From: Cellulophaga sp. BC115SP
GTDB taxonomy: Bacteria; Bacteroidota; Bacteroidia; Cytophagales; Spirosomataceae
DNA: 64,000 bases
Assembly (NCBI RefSeq): GCF_009905545.1
Contig: NZ_JAAALB010000020.1
Span: forward strand, 56,699 to 120,698
Reading direction: 5' to 3'
Position numbers and translations under genes: made by a program
Notes under the pieces: model-generated
Databases searched by the model: none
What the model was told of the DNA's origin: nothing
The model's input: the letters and a program-made list of their open reading frames with translations, nothing else
In this document: in pieces, positions 41,893-51,794 of the stretch
Layout: every line of letters begins with the position of its first letter
How positions within the stretch are numbered: the stretch's first letter is position 1

Positions 41893-42639
41893 CTAATATC
41901 TTATCACCCAAAACGGATTTATTTCCTCTTTGATTTTTTCCTTGATAAATTTATCAATCATACCCTGATACTCAGCATCTGTGATTTTTTTACCCTTGAG
42001 TTTTTTGGGAGGTTCAAGTTCTTTATCTACTTTTTTGAATTCAATTTTTGAAGCTACAACAGTTACCGCTCCGTCGTTGATGTCTAGTTCTAAAATCATT
42101 CCTGGCAATCCCCAAAGTCTTTCAGGTCCTGCCTGCGATGGGAGGTCTTGTGCAAACCAAGCCGTAATTTTTTGATTTTTGATAGGATCTTCGACCTGAG
42201 CCTTCATACAAATATGTCCAGCAACTTCTTTTAAGTCATTCAAAATTTTCCATTCAGGAAGCTTAAGGCTGTCTTCAACGATATAAGTTTTTCCCAACAT
42301 CTCAATTACATCAGTCATCGTATTTTTCGTAAAATTACGACCAATACTATACGCCTCCTTACGCCAAGCATATCCTTCTGATTGATCATTTTTCTCTTCA
42401 GAATTGACATACTTTGATTCATTATCATTGAAATAGAGAAGGGTGTAATTAGCCCAATCGTCTTTTCCACCAAACATATAAGACATTCTTTCTTTTTCTT
42501 GCTTACTCAAATAAGTTAAGGTAGAGTTAAGTTTTGTCCAATAGGTCGTTCTCGTAAAATAAACAACCCCTTCGTTGTTTTGTCCGAAAGAGGTAAAATA
42601 AGCGATATATAGTAGTGCTAAAAGGAATATTTTTTTCAT
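41893..42639 (-). CDS. GLPGLI family exported protein (copy 2)
   Basis: A 248-residue protein from the ATG at 42639 (MKKIFLLALLYIAYF, a good signal peptide). An upstream in-frame start would add 19 residues before it. The family motif GPERLWGLPGMILELDIND is present. It aligns end to end with copy 1 (shared blocks KILNDLKEVAGHICMKAQ, DPIKNQ, AWFAQD). It follows the second barrel by 90 bases that hold a 13-bp hairpin. As with copy 1, the partner barrel suggests an outer-membrane system of unknown substrate. Confidence 0.9.
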   Translation of the reverse strand: MKKIFLLALLYIAYFTSFGQNNEGVVYFTRTTYWTKLNSTLTYLSKQEKERMSYMFGGKDDWANYTLLYFNDNESKYVNSEEKNDQSEGYAWRKEAYSIGRNFTKNTMTDVIEMLGKTYIVEDSLKLPEWKILNDLKEVAGHICMKAQVEDPIKNQKITAWFAQDLPSQAGPERLWGLPGMILELDINDGAVTVVASKIEFKKVDKELEPPKKLKGKKITDAEYQGMIDKFIKEKIKEEINPFWVIRY

Positions 42640-42688
42640 CGAAATAATAGTTTTCTGTTTGTAAGAATAGATTCTCTGTAAGTTGGCA

Positions 42689-42721
42689 AAAGGCAAAAGA
42701 GTATCAACCTCTTTTGCCTTT
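42689..42721 (-). terminator. intercistronic hairpin between barrel copy 2 and GLPGLI copy 2
   Basis: AAAGGCAAAAGAG (42689-42701) and CTCTTTTGCCTTT (42709-42721) form a perfect 13-bp stem with a 7-base loop, 8 bases after the barrel stop. No U-tract follows on the minus strand. It may therefore attenuate or process the transcript and set different amounts of barrel and GLPGLI mRNA, and not end it fully. Confidence 0.6.
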
Positions 42722-42729
42722 ACGTTTCA

Positions 42730-45534
42730 TTAAAAGAATCCTCCGTTTTTCTTGAGTTTGTCTGAGTGACCTTTAAGGTTATAAGTCAAGCTCAACATAA
42801 AGTAACGAGCCAAAGTCAGTGCCTGTTGGTTGCTAACGGTATTGAGATATCCTGTTTGTACGATAGATTGACGTTTGTTGAAAATATCAAATGCTGCTAA
42901 ACGTACTTCCATACGGTTTTCTTTCATGAATAATCTTCTTACCGAGCAGTTAAGAATAGGTATCTCTTGGTCAAATCCAAAACGGTCATTGCGATAGCTG
43001 TTATAATCAAAACTAGTTTCGAAGAAGGTCTTTTTAGCAAAATTCCATTTTACAGACGTTGATAAGCCCTTGGTACGGATATTTTGGTTTTGATTATTTT
43101 CAATCGTGTAAGAAATATTGTTGAATCCAAGATTTCCTTCGATGTTCATGATTAGCTTCTCACTTGGTGTAATACTAAAGCCCGCATTAATCGTGTAATT
43201 TTTATTGTTGGTTTGATTCACTACTGTATTTACAATGGTTGGTGTATTTGAGGTATTGATATTCCCTGAGATATTCATCGTCCATTTAGTTTTGATGATT
43301 GGGAAACTTGAATACATACCAACGTTAAAGTTTTTACCTCCTGACATATTTTCAGGGCGAGTTCTTGTCACCAAATTGGCGTCTACAGTTTGGCTGTAAA
43401 CTATTTGACTCAAGTAATAGCGGTACGAAGACCAAATACCAATACTGGCAAAAGTTGCAGGATCAAACTTAGAAATATCAAAACTTAACTCGTGATTTTT
43501 GGCTGGCAATAAGTCCTGATTACCCGAAGTGATATAAAATGGGTTATTGTTCTGAACCACTGGCTGTAAGTCTGTTATACTCGGGGCTTCTACGTTGAGC
43601 GTATAATTGAATCCCATGTAAGCATTATTTTTGAACTCGATATTGGCAGAGAAATTTGGAGTCAAGGCTTGATATTGCTTACTGATATTTGCTGTAAGAG
43701 GTTTTCCTTTTTGAGGATATACCTTGCCGTCCAAGTCATATTGTAATACTGCTAATCCGAATGATAAGTTGATTCCGTCATTTGAAAATCTCAAACCTGA
43801 ACCCACACGGTTGTAGGTAATTTGATTTTGATAATAGGTACTCAAACTATCATAACGTTGTGATTCTAAATTACCATTGAATGCGTCACGTCCTACATTT
43901 TGACCGCTGTTGTTGAAGTTATAGAAACTTTCCCAATAGACTTTTTTGGAAAGGGGCTCTAAGTAATTTACCCCTGCTTTAATCATCGTAGTAGTATTGG
44001 CATTTTGGTTGAGCTGAGAAATCGCACGAATTTGGTCGTTGACGTTGGTTGCGTTAAAGAAGCGCGTCAACGAGCGAATATTATCTGTTCCATCAGTCGA
44101 TGAAGTACTTAAAGTGCTACTTGCTGCAAATGTTCTTCCTTTTTTCTTGAACTTATGGCGATAAATAGCGGTAAAGTTAAAGTTATAAGCATTCAGATTA
44201 GAGCCATTGTTCATGTTGATACGGTTCTGAACATCTTCAGAATTATTCAAATACTGCTGAACTTGGTTAACAGAACTATTGCTCCCACTGAAACGTAAAT
44301 TTGTTTTAGCAATAATGGTATTCGAGGAATCCAACATTTGTTCCAAACGAGCAGCTACGCTATGTGAGTTTCTAAAACTAACAGTATTGTTGGTATCAAG
44401 CGTTGTAAAATTGGAGTTTTGAAGGAAAGTTTTCGTACTTTGATATTGGTCGAGGTTTAACTTAGTTTGGTTATAGAAATAACTTGAACTAAACTTAGTT
44501 TTCTGGTGAGTGTAGTTGTAGTTGACACCAGTACCAAAGTTGTTTGTAAAGCCTTTTCCGTCAAAATTGTTCAGATAATCGCCTTCCATATAATAGAATC
44601 TATTGCCATTTCCGAAGCCAAAATCTCCATTATCGTTGGAATTAAAAGAGTTATTTCCTTTAAATTCACCATAATCACTCCAGTTTACGCCCGTTTCGTT
44701 AATGTTATTGGCATAACCTAACACAGAGAATTGTTCTTTTTTGTTGAAACGATTATAGTTTCCTCTCAAAACGCCACGATCAGAAGTACCAACAGCGGCT
44801 GTAATTTTTCCGAAAGCGCCCTTCTTAAATTCGTCTTTCAATTCAAGATTAATGGTTTTTTCTTTTTTTCCATCGTCAGCTCCAGTTAAAAGTGCTTGGT
44901 CAGATTTGCCATTATACACTTGAACTTTAGAAATAGTTTCGGCTCCTAAGTTTTTGGTAGCAGCTTTGGGGTCGTCACCAAAGAAAGTTTTTCCGTCGAC
45001 CAAAACTCTTTTTACATCCTTTCCTTGCGCCTTGATATTTCCGCTTGCATCGACTTCAATACCTGGGAGACGACGAAGAAGGTCTTCTACCGACGAACCT
45101 GGCGGAACCTTGAACGACGCAGCGTTATACTCGACCGTATCACCTTTGATACTAAGTGGCGCTTTGGCTGTTTTTACTACTACTTCAAGAAGTTCTTTGG
45201 CGATCGGCTTGATTTTGATAGGACCGAGGTCATTGACATCGTTGGGAAACTCTTTGAGTTTTTGTTGGTAAGGTAAAAATCCCACATAGGAGATTTTGAG
45301 CAAATACGAAGCATTTTTTACATTTCTGAATTCGAAGGAACCTTTGTCATTTGCTCTAGCAAAGTTCACCAATGACGAGTCTTTGGGTTGAAGAAGCATG
45401 ACTGTTGCGCCTGAAAGTGTCATAGCACTTGTATCTTGCACAACACCACGAATGGTCACACGAGCAGGATTTTGGGCAAAGAGGTTGGTATATGTAAAAA
45501 ATAAAGCAATTAATAGAACTAAAGATTTGTTCAT
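42730..45534 (-). CDS. outer-membrane beta-barrel protein with carboxypeptidase-regulatory-like domain (copy 2)
   Basis: A 934-residue paralogue of the protein at 38892-41705, similar from signal peptide to C-terminus (shared TVRGVVQDT-type start, YLLKISYVGFLPYQQ, KAPLSIKGDT, GKTFFGDDPKAATKNLGAETISK, FIKTKWT-type barrel strands and the terminal SLTYN). Order: signal peptide ending LFAQ, CarboxypepD_reg-like domain (about 22-103), plug-like region, OMP barrel. It is the first gene of the array, and 670 bases of non-coding DNA lie upstream. The ligand is unknown. Confidence 0.88.
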   Translation of the reverse strand: MNKSLVLLIALFFTYTNLFAQNPARVTIRGVVQDTSAMTLSGATVMLLQPKDSSLVNFARANDKGSFEFRNVKNASYLLKISYVGFLPYQQKLKEFPNDVNDLGPIKIKPIAKELLEVVVKTAKAPLSIKGDTVEYNAASFKVPPGSSVEDLLRRLPGIEVDASGNIKAQGKDVKRVLVDGKTFFGDDPKAATKNLGAETISKVQVYNGKSDQALLTGADDGKKEKTINLELKDEFKKGAFGKITAAVGTSDRGVLRGNYNRFNKKEQFSVLGYANNINETGVNWSDYGEFKGNNSFNSNDNGDFGFGNGNRFYYMEGDYLNNFDGKGFTNNFGTGVNYNYTHQKTKFSSSYFYNQTKLNLDQYQSTKTFLQNSNFTTLDTNNTVSFRNSHSVAARLEQMLDSSNTIIAKTNLRFSGSNSSVNQVQQYLNNSEDVQNRINMNNGSNLNAYNFNFTAIYRHKFKKKGRTFAASSTLSTSSTDGTDNIRSLTRFFNATNVNDQIRAISQLNQNANTTTMIKAGVNYLEPLSKKVYWESFYNFNNSGQNVGRDAFNGNLESQRYDSLSTYYQNQITYNRVGSGLRFSNDGINLSFGLAVLQYDLDGKVYPQKGKPLTANISKQYQALTPNFSANIEFKNNAYMGFNYTLNVEAPSITDLQPVVQNNNPFYITSGNQDLLPAKNHELSFDISKFDPATFASIGIWSSYRYYLSQIVYSQTVDANLVTRTRPENMSGGKNFNVGMYSSFPIIKTKWTMNISGNINTSNTPTIVNTVVNQTNNKNYTINAGFSITPSEKLIMNIEGNLGFNNISYTIENNQNQNIRTKGLSTSVKWNFAKKTFFETSFDYNSYRNDRFGFDQEIPILNCSVRRLFMKENRMEVRLAAFDIFNKRQSIVQTGYLNTVSNQQALTLARYFMLSLTYNLKGHSDKLKKNGGFF

Positions 45535-46138
45535 AGAATTTTGAATTTTAGATTTTCTTGGAGGTAAATAGGAGTGCTGAATTATGAATGATGAGTTTTG
45601 AGTGTAATTTTATGATTACTCATATTTTATCTCATTAATTTCTTCAACTTAATTCTGCACGACTACGTATATGGTTTATGGAGCGGTGTATATATGGGGT
45701 TCAGCTTTCGGGTATCGGCTTTCAGCTTTTGAACTTCGGCTTTCAGCAACTTATCACTATAAAACATAAAATCACTCAGTGCCTCTGTATCTGTTGCCTC
45801 TGTGCCTACAAAAACAAAACCACTTTGTGCCTCTGTGCCTGTTGCCTTTGTCCCTACATCAACAATGACTTTTCAAATTTATAGGAAGTTCACAAGAGTC
45901 TTTATGAATTTAAGAATTTTTAACTAAAAGTTTAGCTAATTAACTAAAAAAATAGTTTAAATCATTGCCTCATGAAAAATTAATTAGGACATTACACTAA
46001 TAGCCTGAATAAACTTACTATCAGGTATTGTATGCAAGATATATTTTATCAAAAAAATGTAAGGAAGGAATGGGATGAAAGGCTTAAAATATGGGCTGAA
46101 ATTCTTGGGAATTATATTTTTCGGTAGAAAACTATAGT
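45535..46138. other. 604-base intergenic region with low-complexity and repeated motifs
   Basis: No gene is supported. It contains TGAATTATGAATGATGAGTT near 45578 (compare 63891), two copies of TCGGCTTTCAGC near 45705-45755 and several GTGCCTCTGT / TTGCCTCTGT units between 45778 and 45860, including CACTTTGTGCCT as at 21195. The region lies between the barrel promoter side and the efflux-operon terminator and looks like accumulated dispersed repeats. Confidence 0.55.
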
Positions 46139-46175
46139 TAAAAAATAAACCGCAGAAAAAGCTTCTCTGCGGTTT
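46139..46175 (-). terminator. intrinsic terminator of the RND efflux operon
   Basis: Stem AAACCGCAGA (46147-46156) / TCTGCGGTTT (46166-46175) with a 9-base loop and a run of U after it on the minus strand. It lies about 30 bases past the permease stop codon. Confidence 0.83.
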
Positions 46176-46205
46176 AAACGAAATACCAAGTTAAAAATTA
46201 TGGTC

Positions 46206-49200
46206 TTAAGCAGTTTTTGCTGCTTTGCGACGAAGAATTCTATTTTTCAAAGATTCTATAATCATATACATACAAGGTACAAGCAAGAGGGTTAGTAGGA
46301 GTGAGCTTGTTAAGCCACCAATAATAACCCATGCCATACCATTTTTTACTTCTGCACCAGCGCCACTTGCTATGGCAATAGGCAACATACCTGTAATCAT
46401 GGCAATAGTCGTCATCAAGATTGGGCGTAAACGTTCTTTACCTGCCTCAATCAATGCTTCTTTTACCGATAATCCTGTCTCTTTCAAGTGATTGGTAAAG
46501 TCCACAATCAAAATACCATTTTTGGCCACTAGTCCCAACAACATAATCAAGCCGACAATAGCGAAGATGGTTAGAGACTCCATCGTTAAAGCAAGAGCTA
46601 ATAGCGCACCAATCAAAGCCACAGGAATCGAAAACAATACTACAAAGGGATATACCACACTTTCGTACAAAGCCACCATAATGAGATATACCAAAATTAC
46701 ACCTAGCAAGAAAGCAAATCCAAGGCTACCAAAGGCATCTTTCTGACGTTGAATCTCGCCTAAATACTCAATCGTTAACCCTTGTGGCAATTTTAATTTA
46801 TCTACCTTTTTCTGAATATCTGCCACGATTGTACCAGTTGGACGACCCACGGCGGATGCCGTTACCTTGATAGAGTTCATACGGTCAGAACGCTCCAATA
46901 CCGATTGTCCAACTACCTCTGTTACTGTTGCAACTTCTTTGAGTTTGATGATAGCTCCACGACTATTGCGCAAAGTCAAATCACGAACGTTTTCGATAGA
47001 ACGTTTGTCGGATTTATCTAAGGTAATATTGATGGGATATTCTTCGCCCGACTGTCTGAACTTAGATTGATCGTTACCTCTAAATGCTAATTGAATTGCT
47101 CCACCAACTTCGGGAACACTTAAACCAAGGTTAGCAATTTTTTCACGGTCAAGTTGTACAGATATTTCCGATTTCAAACTTTTAGTCGAAAACTCCACAT
47201 AGTCTGTTCCAGGGGTTGTGCGAACAATTTCTTTTACTTGATTCGCAACTTGTTGAATATCATTCATATCAACGCCTTTGATAGCAATCTGGATAGGCGC
47301 TTCGCTATTCCCTGTAAGTCCTGTCAAACGGATTACTACTTTTACCCCAGGAATTTTATTGATTTCGTCACGCAATTGTGTACCAAAAATCTCTGACGAA
47401 ACCTTACGTTTTTCTTTAGGAACTAAGGTTACAGCGATTTCGGAAATATTACTATTGCTACCACCTGAGCCCATAGCACCTGTTTGAGTACCAACATTGG
47501 CAAATACCTTTTCTACTTCTGGTTTTTGCAAAATCATTTGCTCGATTTGCTTGGTTACCAAGTTAGTTTGTGACAAAGGCGTTTGTGGTGATAACTCTAA
47601 TTGAATAGTTAATTCGCCACGGTCGCCATTTCCTGCAAAAGATGATCCAATAAACCCAGCAGGTAATAGTGAAAATGCACCCACAAACAAGATTAAAATG
47701 GCAATCAAAACCCAACGTTTGTGATTTAAAGACCATACTAAAATTTTACCATACTCTTCTTTAACACCGTCCAAAAAGCTTTCAAAGCCTAAATTGATAC
47801 GTCCCCACAGGCTTGATTTGCTTAGTATTTCTACTTTTCCCCATCTTGAAGCCAACAATGGCGTCAAGGTGAATGACACAAACAAACTCATTAGCGTTGA
47901 AAATACTACCACTAATGAAAACTCTCTCAAGATATTACCAATCAAACCACCACTCATTGACAAAGGCAAGAATACCACCACATCGACCAAGGTAATGGCG
48001 ATTGCTGTAAATCCAATTTCCTGACGACCTTCAAGGGCTGATTCTATTTTGCCTTTACCCATTTCGAGATGTCGGTAAATGTTTTCTAAAACCACAATAC
48101 TATCATCGACCAAAATACCTACAACCAATGAAAGACCCATCAAAGTCATCAAGTTGAGTGAGAAACCAAACACATACATCAAGATAAATGTTGGAATCAT
48201 AGCCGAAGGAATCGCTACCAATACAAACAAGGAACTACGGAAACTATGTAAGAAAAATAGCATTACAGCCCCCACAATCACAATTGCTAAGAAAAGGTCA
48301 TGTACTACAGCATCAGCAGAAGCCAAAGTATAAACCGATTGGTCATTGGCAATTTCGTAATCAAACTTCTGAGAAGCGTATTGTTTTTTAATGTCAATTA
48401 GTTTCGCTTTTACAAACTTGCTTACATTTACGGCATTAGCATCGGCTTGTTTTACGATTTCGATACCAATACCTGCTCTACCATTATTACGGTTGATGGT
48501 TGTTGGTTCTGTTTGCGCATCGGTAATAGTACCTAAATCAGACAATAGGACACGACTACCATCGGCATTTTGACGAATAATCAATCGACGAAGCTCCTCT
48601 ACTTTAACCAATTTGGCATCCAAACGGATTGAAGTACGATTATCATTATTTAGTACACTACCCGCAGGGTAAGACATATTGCTGTTGGCAATCATTTGAT
48701 TGACTTGTGCCGACGAGATACTATATGCCTGCAATTTGTCATTATCAAGATTTACTTGAATTTCTCTTTCGCTACCACCAATCAATCGTACCGTACCTAC
48801 ACCCGCCACATTAGCGATTTGAGGTTTGATTTTTTGGTCAATCAAATCATACAAGGCAGGCTCTGACAAGTTGGCTGAGGCACTAATACGTAATACGGGG
48901 ATTTCGTCCGTATTATAACGGTTTACCACTGGATCGTCGGCATCGTCGGGAAGTGTAGACTTGATTTGGTTAATCTTTCTTTCGGCATCGCGCTGCGCAT
49001 CTAGGGTATTCACACCAGATTTTAATTGAATCGTAATCAAAGAAAGACCTTCCATTGACTGCGATGACATTTTATCGATACCCTCGATAGCTGAAACGGC
49101 TTCTTCGATAGGTTTGGTGACAACATTTTGTATTTCATCCGATGAGGCTCCACGGTACATCGTTTGAACCATAATCACATTTGCCTCAAATTTGGGCAAA

Positions 49201-49307
49201 AGGTTATAATTAAGCTGTTTATAGCTGACAAACCCGAATAAAATTAGCGTTACAAAAATTACGGTAATCAATAAGGGTCGTTTTATAGATAGTTCGGTAA
49301 CTGACAT
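46206..49307 (-). CDS. RND efflux permease (AcrB/MexB, HAE1-like)
   Basis: A 1033-residue inner-membrane pump with the two-fold RND layout: helix 1 (LLITVIFVTLILFGF), a large periplasmic loop, helices 2-6, a second loop and helices 8-12. Proton-relay aspartates Asp401-Asp402 are in LVVGILVDDSIVVLEN (helix 4). The docking/porter segment GATSDEIQ-like RGASSDEIQNVVTKPIEEA is typical. It exports drugs or other hydrophobic compounds by proton exchange, with the adaptor and TolC proteins encoded upstream. It is the last gene of marR-tolC-adaptor-permease and is 20 bases after the adaptor gene. The substrate range is unknown. Confidence 0.93.
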   Translation of the reverse strand: MSVTELSIKRPLLITVIFVTLILFGFVSYKQLNYNLLPKFEANVIMVQTMYRGASSDEIQNVVTKPIEEAVSAIEGIDKMSSQSMEGLSLITIQLKSGVNTLDAQRDAERKINQIKSTLPDDADDPVVNRYNTDEIPVLRISASANLSEPALYDLIDQKIKPQIANVAGVGTVRLIGGSEREIQVNLDNDKLQAYSISSAQVNQMIANSNMSYPAGSVLNNDNRTSIRLDAKLVKVEELRRLIIRQNADGSRVLLSDLGTITDAQTEPTTINRNNGRAGIGIEIVKQADANAVNVSKFVKAKLIDIKKQYASQKFDYEIANDQSVYTLASADAVVHDLFLAIVIVGAVMLFFLHSFRSSLFVLVAIPSAMIPTFILMYVFGFSLNLMTLMGLSLVVGILVDDSIVVLENIYRHLEMGKGKIESALEGRQEIGFTAIAITLVDVVVFLPLSMSGGLIGNILREFSLVVVFSTLMSLFVSFTLTPLLASRWGKVEILSKSSLWGRINLGFESFLDGVKEEYGKILVWSLNHKRWVLIAILILFVGAFSLLPAGFIGSSFAGNGDRGELTIQLELSPQTPLSQTNLVTKQIEQMILQKPEVEKVFANVGTQTGAMGSGGSNSNISEIAVTLVPKEKRKVSSEIFGTQLRDEINKIPGVKVVIRLTGLTGNSEAPIQIAIKGVDMNDIQQVANQVKEIVRTTPGTDYVEFSTKSLKSEISVQLDREKIANLGLSVPEVGGAIQLAFRGNDQSKFRQSGEEYPINITLDKSDKRSIENVRDLTLRNSRGAIIKLKEVATVTEVVGQSVLERSDRMNSIKVTASAVGRPTGTIVADIQKKVDKLKLPQGLTIEYLGEIQRQKDAFGSLGFAFLLGVILVYLIMVALYESVVYPFVVLFSIPVALIGALLALALTMESLTIFAIVGLIMLLGLVAKNGILIVDFTNHLKETGLSVKEALIEAGKERLRPILMTTIAMITGMLPIAIASGAGAEVKNGMAWVIIGGLTSSLLLTLLLVPCMYMIIESLKNRILRRKAAKTA

Positions 49308-49327
49308 ATTGTTATGATAGTTAGCTG

Positions 49328-50380
49328 TTATTGATTAGACGTTTTTGTAATTTTAGTCCCGTTAGTCAAGTTGATTTGACCACTTGTAACGACCTCTTGA
49401 CCTTGCTGTAAACCAGAAATAACTTCAATGTTTTCGCCAATTTCACGACCTAATGTTACTTTTTGAACAATAGCCTTTCCGTCTTGGACAACATACACAT
49501 AAGGATTTTTGATACCTTCAGCCAAAGCCAATTTTGGAATTTGCAAAACGCTTCCTTTACGTCCTAAATCAAAGTTGACCATCACGTACGTACCCGCACG
49601 AAGGCTGTTGCCTGTCAGGGTCAATTCTACACGATAGTTGTGGTTTTCGTCACCTTTAGGAGAAATGAATTTTACTTTACCTACAAATGCCTTATTCGGA
49701 AAAACATCGGTAGTAATTCGCGCCGATTGACCAATTTTTAGTTGATAAACATCTTTTTCATTGACATAAACCACTGCTTTCAAATTCACATCATCCACGA
49801 TGGTTGCTATGACATTACCAGGATTTGCATATTCACCAGCCATCAATTTTCGAGAAGTAATCACACCACTAATCGGTGAAATAATATTACCATCTGCGAT
49901 TTGTTGTTTGGTCAATTCGATTTGAATGCGTGTATTTTCAACATCATATTTTGAGTTGGTTACGCTCACTTCTGTACCTGCATTTCCTTTGAACAAATCG
50001 GCATTACGCTTCAAATCCTTTTCTAATTTGTCAAGCGTCAACTGATTGGCTTTCAAATTGATTTGTTTGATTTTTGAATCTAAAGTACCGATTACCTGTC
50101 CTTTACGTACACGTGAACCAACCTCAATTCCCAAGGTTTCGATTTTACCTTGAATAGCACTTGTAACAGTTGCTTCGTTAGTCAATTCGATATTGGCAGG
50201 AAGACTAACATCACCAGCCAATTCTTGATAGCTTACTTGATAAGTCGAAACTGCCACTGGCAATGCCGTGCGGTCTACCACTACCTTGTTTGCTTCAATT
50301 TTCTTTTTGTTTTTATATAGCGTAAATCCAATTAATCCTACCAGAGCAATAATGGATAGTGTGATTACTGACTTTTTCAT
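49328..50380 (-). CDS. RND efflux periplasmic adaptor (membrane fusion protein)
   Basis: A 350-residue adaptor with an N-terminal membrane anchor (VITLSIIALVGLIGFTLY), a split lipoyl/biotinyl domain (VTSAIQGKIETLGIEVGSRVRKGQVIGTLD and ISPISGVITSRKLMAGEYANPG), a short alpha-hairpin between them and beta-barrel plus membrane-proximal domains (VYVNEKDVYQLKIGQSA). It bridges the RND permease and TolC. It lies 12 bases after tolC and 20 bases before the permease gene, in one operon. Confidence 0.92.
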   Translation of the reverse strand: MKKSVITLSIIALVGLIGFTLYKNKKKIEANKVVVDRTALPVAVSTYQVSYQELAGDVSLPANIELTNEATVTSAIQGKIETLGIEVGSRVRKGQVIGTLDSKIKQINLKANQLTLDKLEKDLKRNADLFKGNAGTEVSVTNSKYDVENTRIQIELTKQQIADGNIISPISGVITSRKLMAGEYANPGNVIATIVDDVNLKAVVYVNEKDVYQLKIGQSARITTDVFPNKAFVGKVKFISPKGDENHNYRVELTLTGNSLRAGTYVMVNFDLGRKGSVLQIPKLALAEGIKNPYVYVVQDGKAIVQKVTLGREIGENIEVISGLQQGQEVVTSGQINLTNGTKITKTSNQ

Positions 50381-50392
50381 TGATATTTTTGA

Positions 50393-51724
50393 TTAAAATT
50401 GATTGATATAGCTTTTTAAAGAACCTTTTGATTTTTCATATTCCAATCTCGAACTCAGCACATTGATCAACGAAGTCATGTAATTGCTTTGTGCTTCTTT
50501 GAACGAGTAGTCAGAATTGAGCAAATCTGATAATGTTGCCACTCCCTTTTCGTATTCTACCGTTGTACTTTCTAAGACAGTTTTGGCAAAAGTGAGGTTT
50601 TCACGGTTGATGCCTAAGTCCGATTGAGACTTTTGCAATTGAGCCGAAGAGTTATGATATAGCATTGAGAGGTTATCACTCATCAACTTATAATTAGCCT
50701 TGGCGTTTAATAGTGAAATTTCGGCTTGCTTGAGTTGGCTACTTTTGCGGTATCCGCTAAACATTGGGATATTTACTTTTAAACCAATAGTCGAGAAATC
50801 AAACCATTTACCAAATGAAGGACCAAATTCGTTTCCAAAACTTTGTCCACCATAACGGGCATACATCGAAACCGTTGGTAAAAAAGCAGCTTCTTTGCGC
50901 TTTACGTCAAAAGATAAAAGCGAAGCGTTGGCATTCTGAATTTTGAGGTCTAGTAGGTTACCTATTTCAAAACCATTATCTTTTTCTCCCAACGCCATTC
51001 CCTCATAATTCAAAGATTCAACATCCACTACATCTTCTGTAACAGGCATACCGATGGCATTTTTGAGACGGTTTAAAGCGATTTGCTTGTTTACCTGTAG
51101 GATTGATTTTTGAGCAACAATATTGTTCAAGCTTGCTTTGGTGCGGTCATACTCAGTTTTCTTGATGACGCCTTTCTCTAAACGAAGTGCCAAAATCTCC
51201 AACAAGTCTTTATATTTCTTTTCGTTCTCAAGCGTTAGTTTTTCTTGTTCTTTGATAACTAATACTTGAAAATACGCACTTACCGTATTGTAAATCAGTT
51301 GTTCTTGATTTTGTTCTTTTTTAAAGGCTGAAAGCTGGTTGTTGGGTTCGGCAGCTTTGATACCCACTAACATCGACTTGTCATAAATCACTTGGTCGAG
51401 TTGAACTGTCCCCATCGTATTATACTGATTACCAAACTGTAATCTAATTTCAGTAGGAGAAAATGCTCCCGCTGGAATTACCGTAATTTGGCGCTTGAGG
51501 TTATCGTCAAATGTGACTGTACCATTTACTTGAGGCAAATAACCCGCCAATGCTTCCACTGATTTTTGTTTGGCTAGGGCTATTTCATTTTCGTAAACGG
51601 TGTTACTCACATGATTTTTGAGCGCATAATCTACACTCGATTTTAAAGTCAAACGTTGCTGTGCCTTGGCACTCAGCGAAAGCCAACATCCTAACAGTGC
51701 TAGGTAATATGGTATTGTTTTCAT
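50393..51724 (-). CDS. TolC-family outer-membrane efflux channel
   Basis: A 443-residue OEP/TolC protein with a signal peptide ending near LSAKAQ. It has the repeated alpha-helical barrel pattern of the family (LTLKSSVDYALKNHVS; LALRLEKGVIKKTEYDRTKASLNN; TTVEYEKGVATLSDLLNSDYSFKEAQSNY) with beta strands between. It forms the trimeric exit duct for the RND pump. It is preceded by marR (71 bases) with a marked palindrome at 51760-51782 in the gap. Confidence 0.92.
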   Translation of the reverse strand: MKTIPYYLALLGCWLSLSAKAQQRLTLKSSVDYALKNHVSNTVYENEIALAKQKSVEALAGYLPQVNGTVTFDDNLKRQITVIPAGAFSPTEIRLQFGNQYNTMGTVQLDQVIYDKSMLVGIKAAEPNNQLSAFKKEQNQEQLIYNTVSAYFQVLVIKEQEKLTLENEKKYKDLLEILALRLEKGVIKKTEYDRTKASLNNIVAQKSILQVNKQIALNRLKNAIGMPVTEDVVDVESLNYEGMALGEKDNGFEIGNLLDLKIQNANASLLSFDVKRKEAAFLPTVSMYARYGGQSFGNEFGPSFGKWFDFSTIGLKVNIPMFSGYRKSSQLKQAEISLLNAKANYKLMSDNLSMLYHNSSAQLQKSQSDLGINRENLTFAKTVLESTTVEYEKGVATLSDLLNSDYSFKEAQSNYMTSLINVLSSRLEYEKSKGSLKSYINQF

Positions 51725-51759
51725 AAAAGAGTAGTTGATTTTAATATTGTTGAACTTTC

Positions 51760-51782
51760 AATAGTTGATTTTGTCAACTATT
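51760..51782. promoter_or_regulatory. candidate MarR operator A, upstream of tolC
   Basis: A 23-base palindrome with 9-base arms (AATAGTTGA / TCAACTATT) and centre TTTTG, 36-58 bases before the tolC ATG. On the minus strand the core reads AGTTGACAAAATCAACT. It matches operator B at 52258-52280 at 22 of 23 positions in reverse orientation, so the adjacent MarR protein is the probable binder. Confidence 0.7.
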
Positions 51783-51794
51783 TGAGCAAAAAAA

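Noticed and set aside
45570..45900. Repeated short units as a CRISPR array
   Set aside because: Units are short, irregular and unequal in spacing, with no repeat-spacer periodicity and no cas gene.
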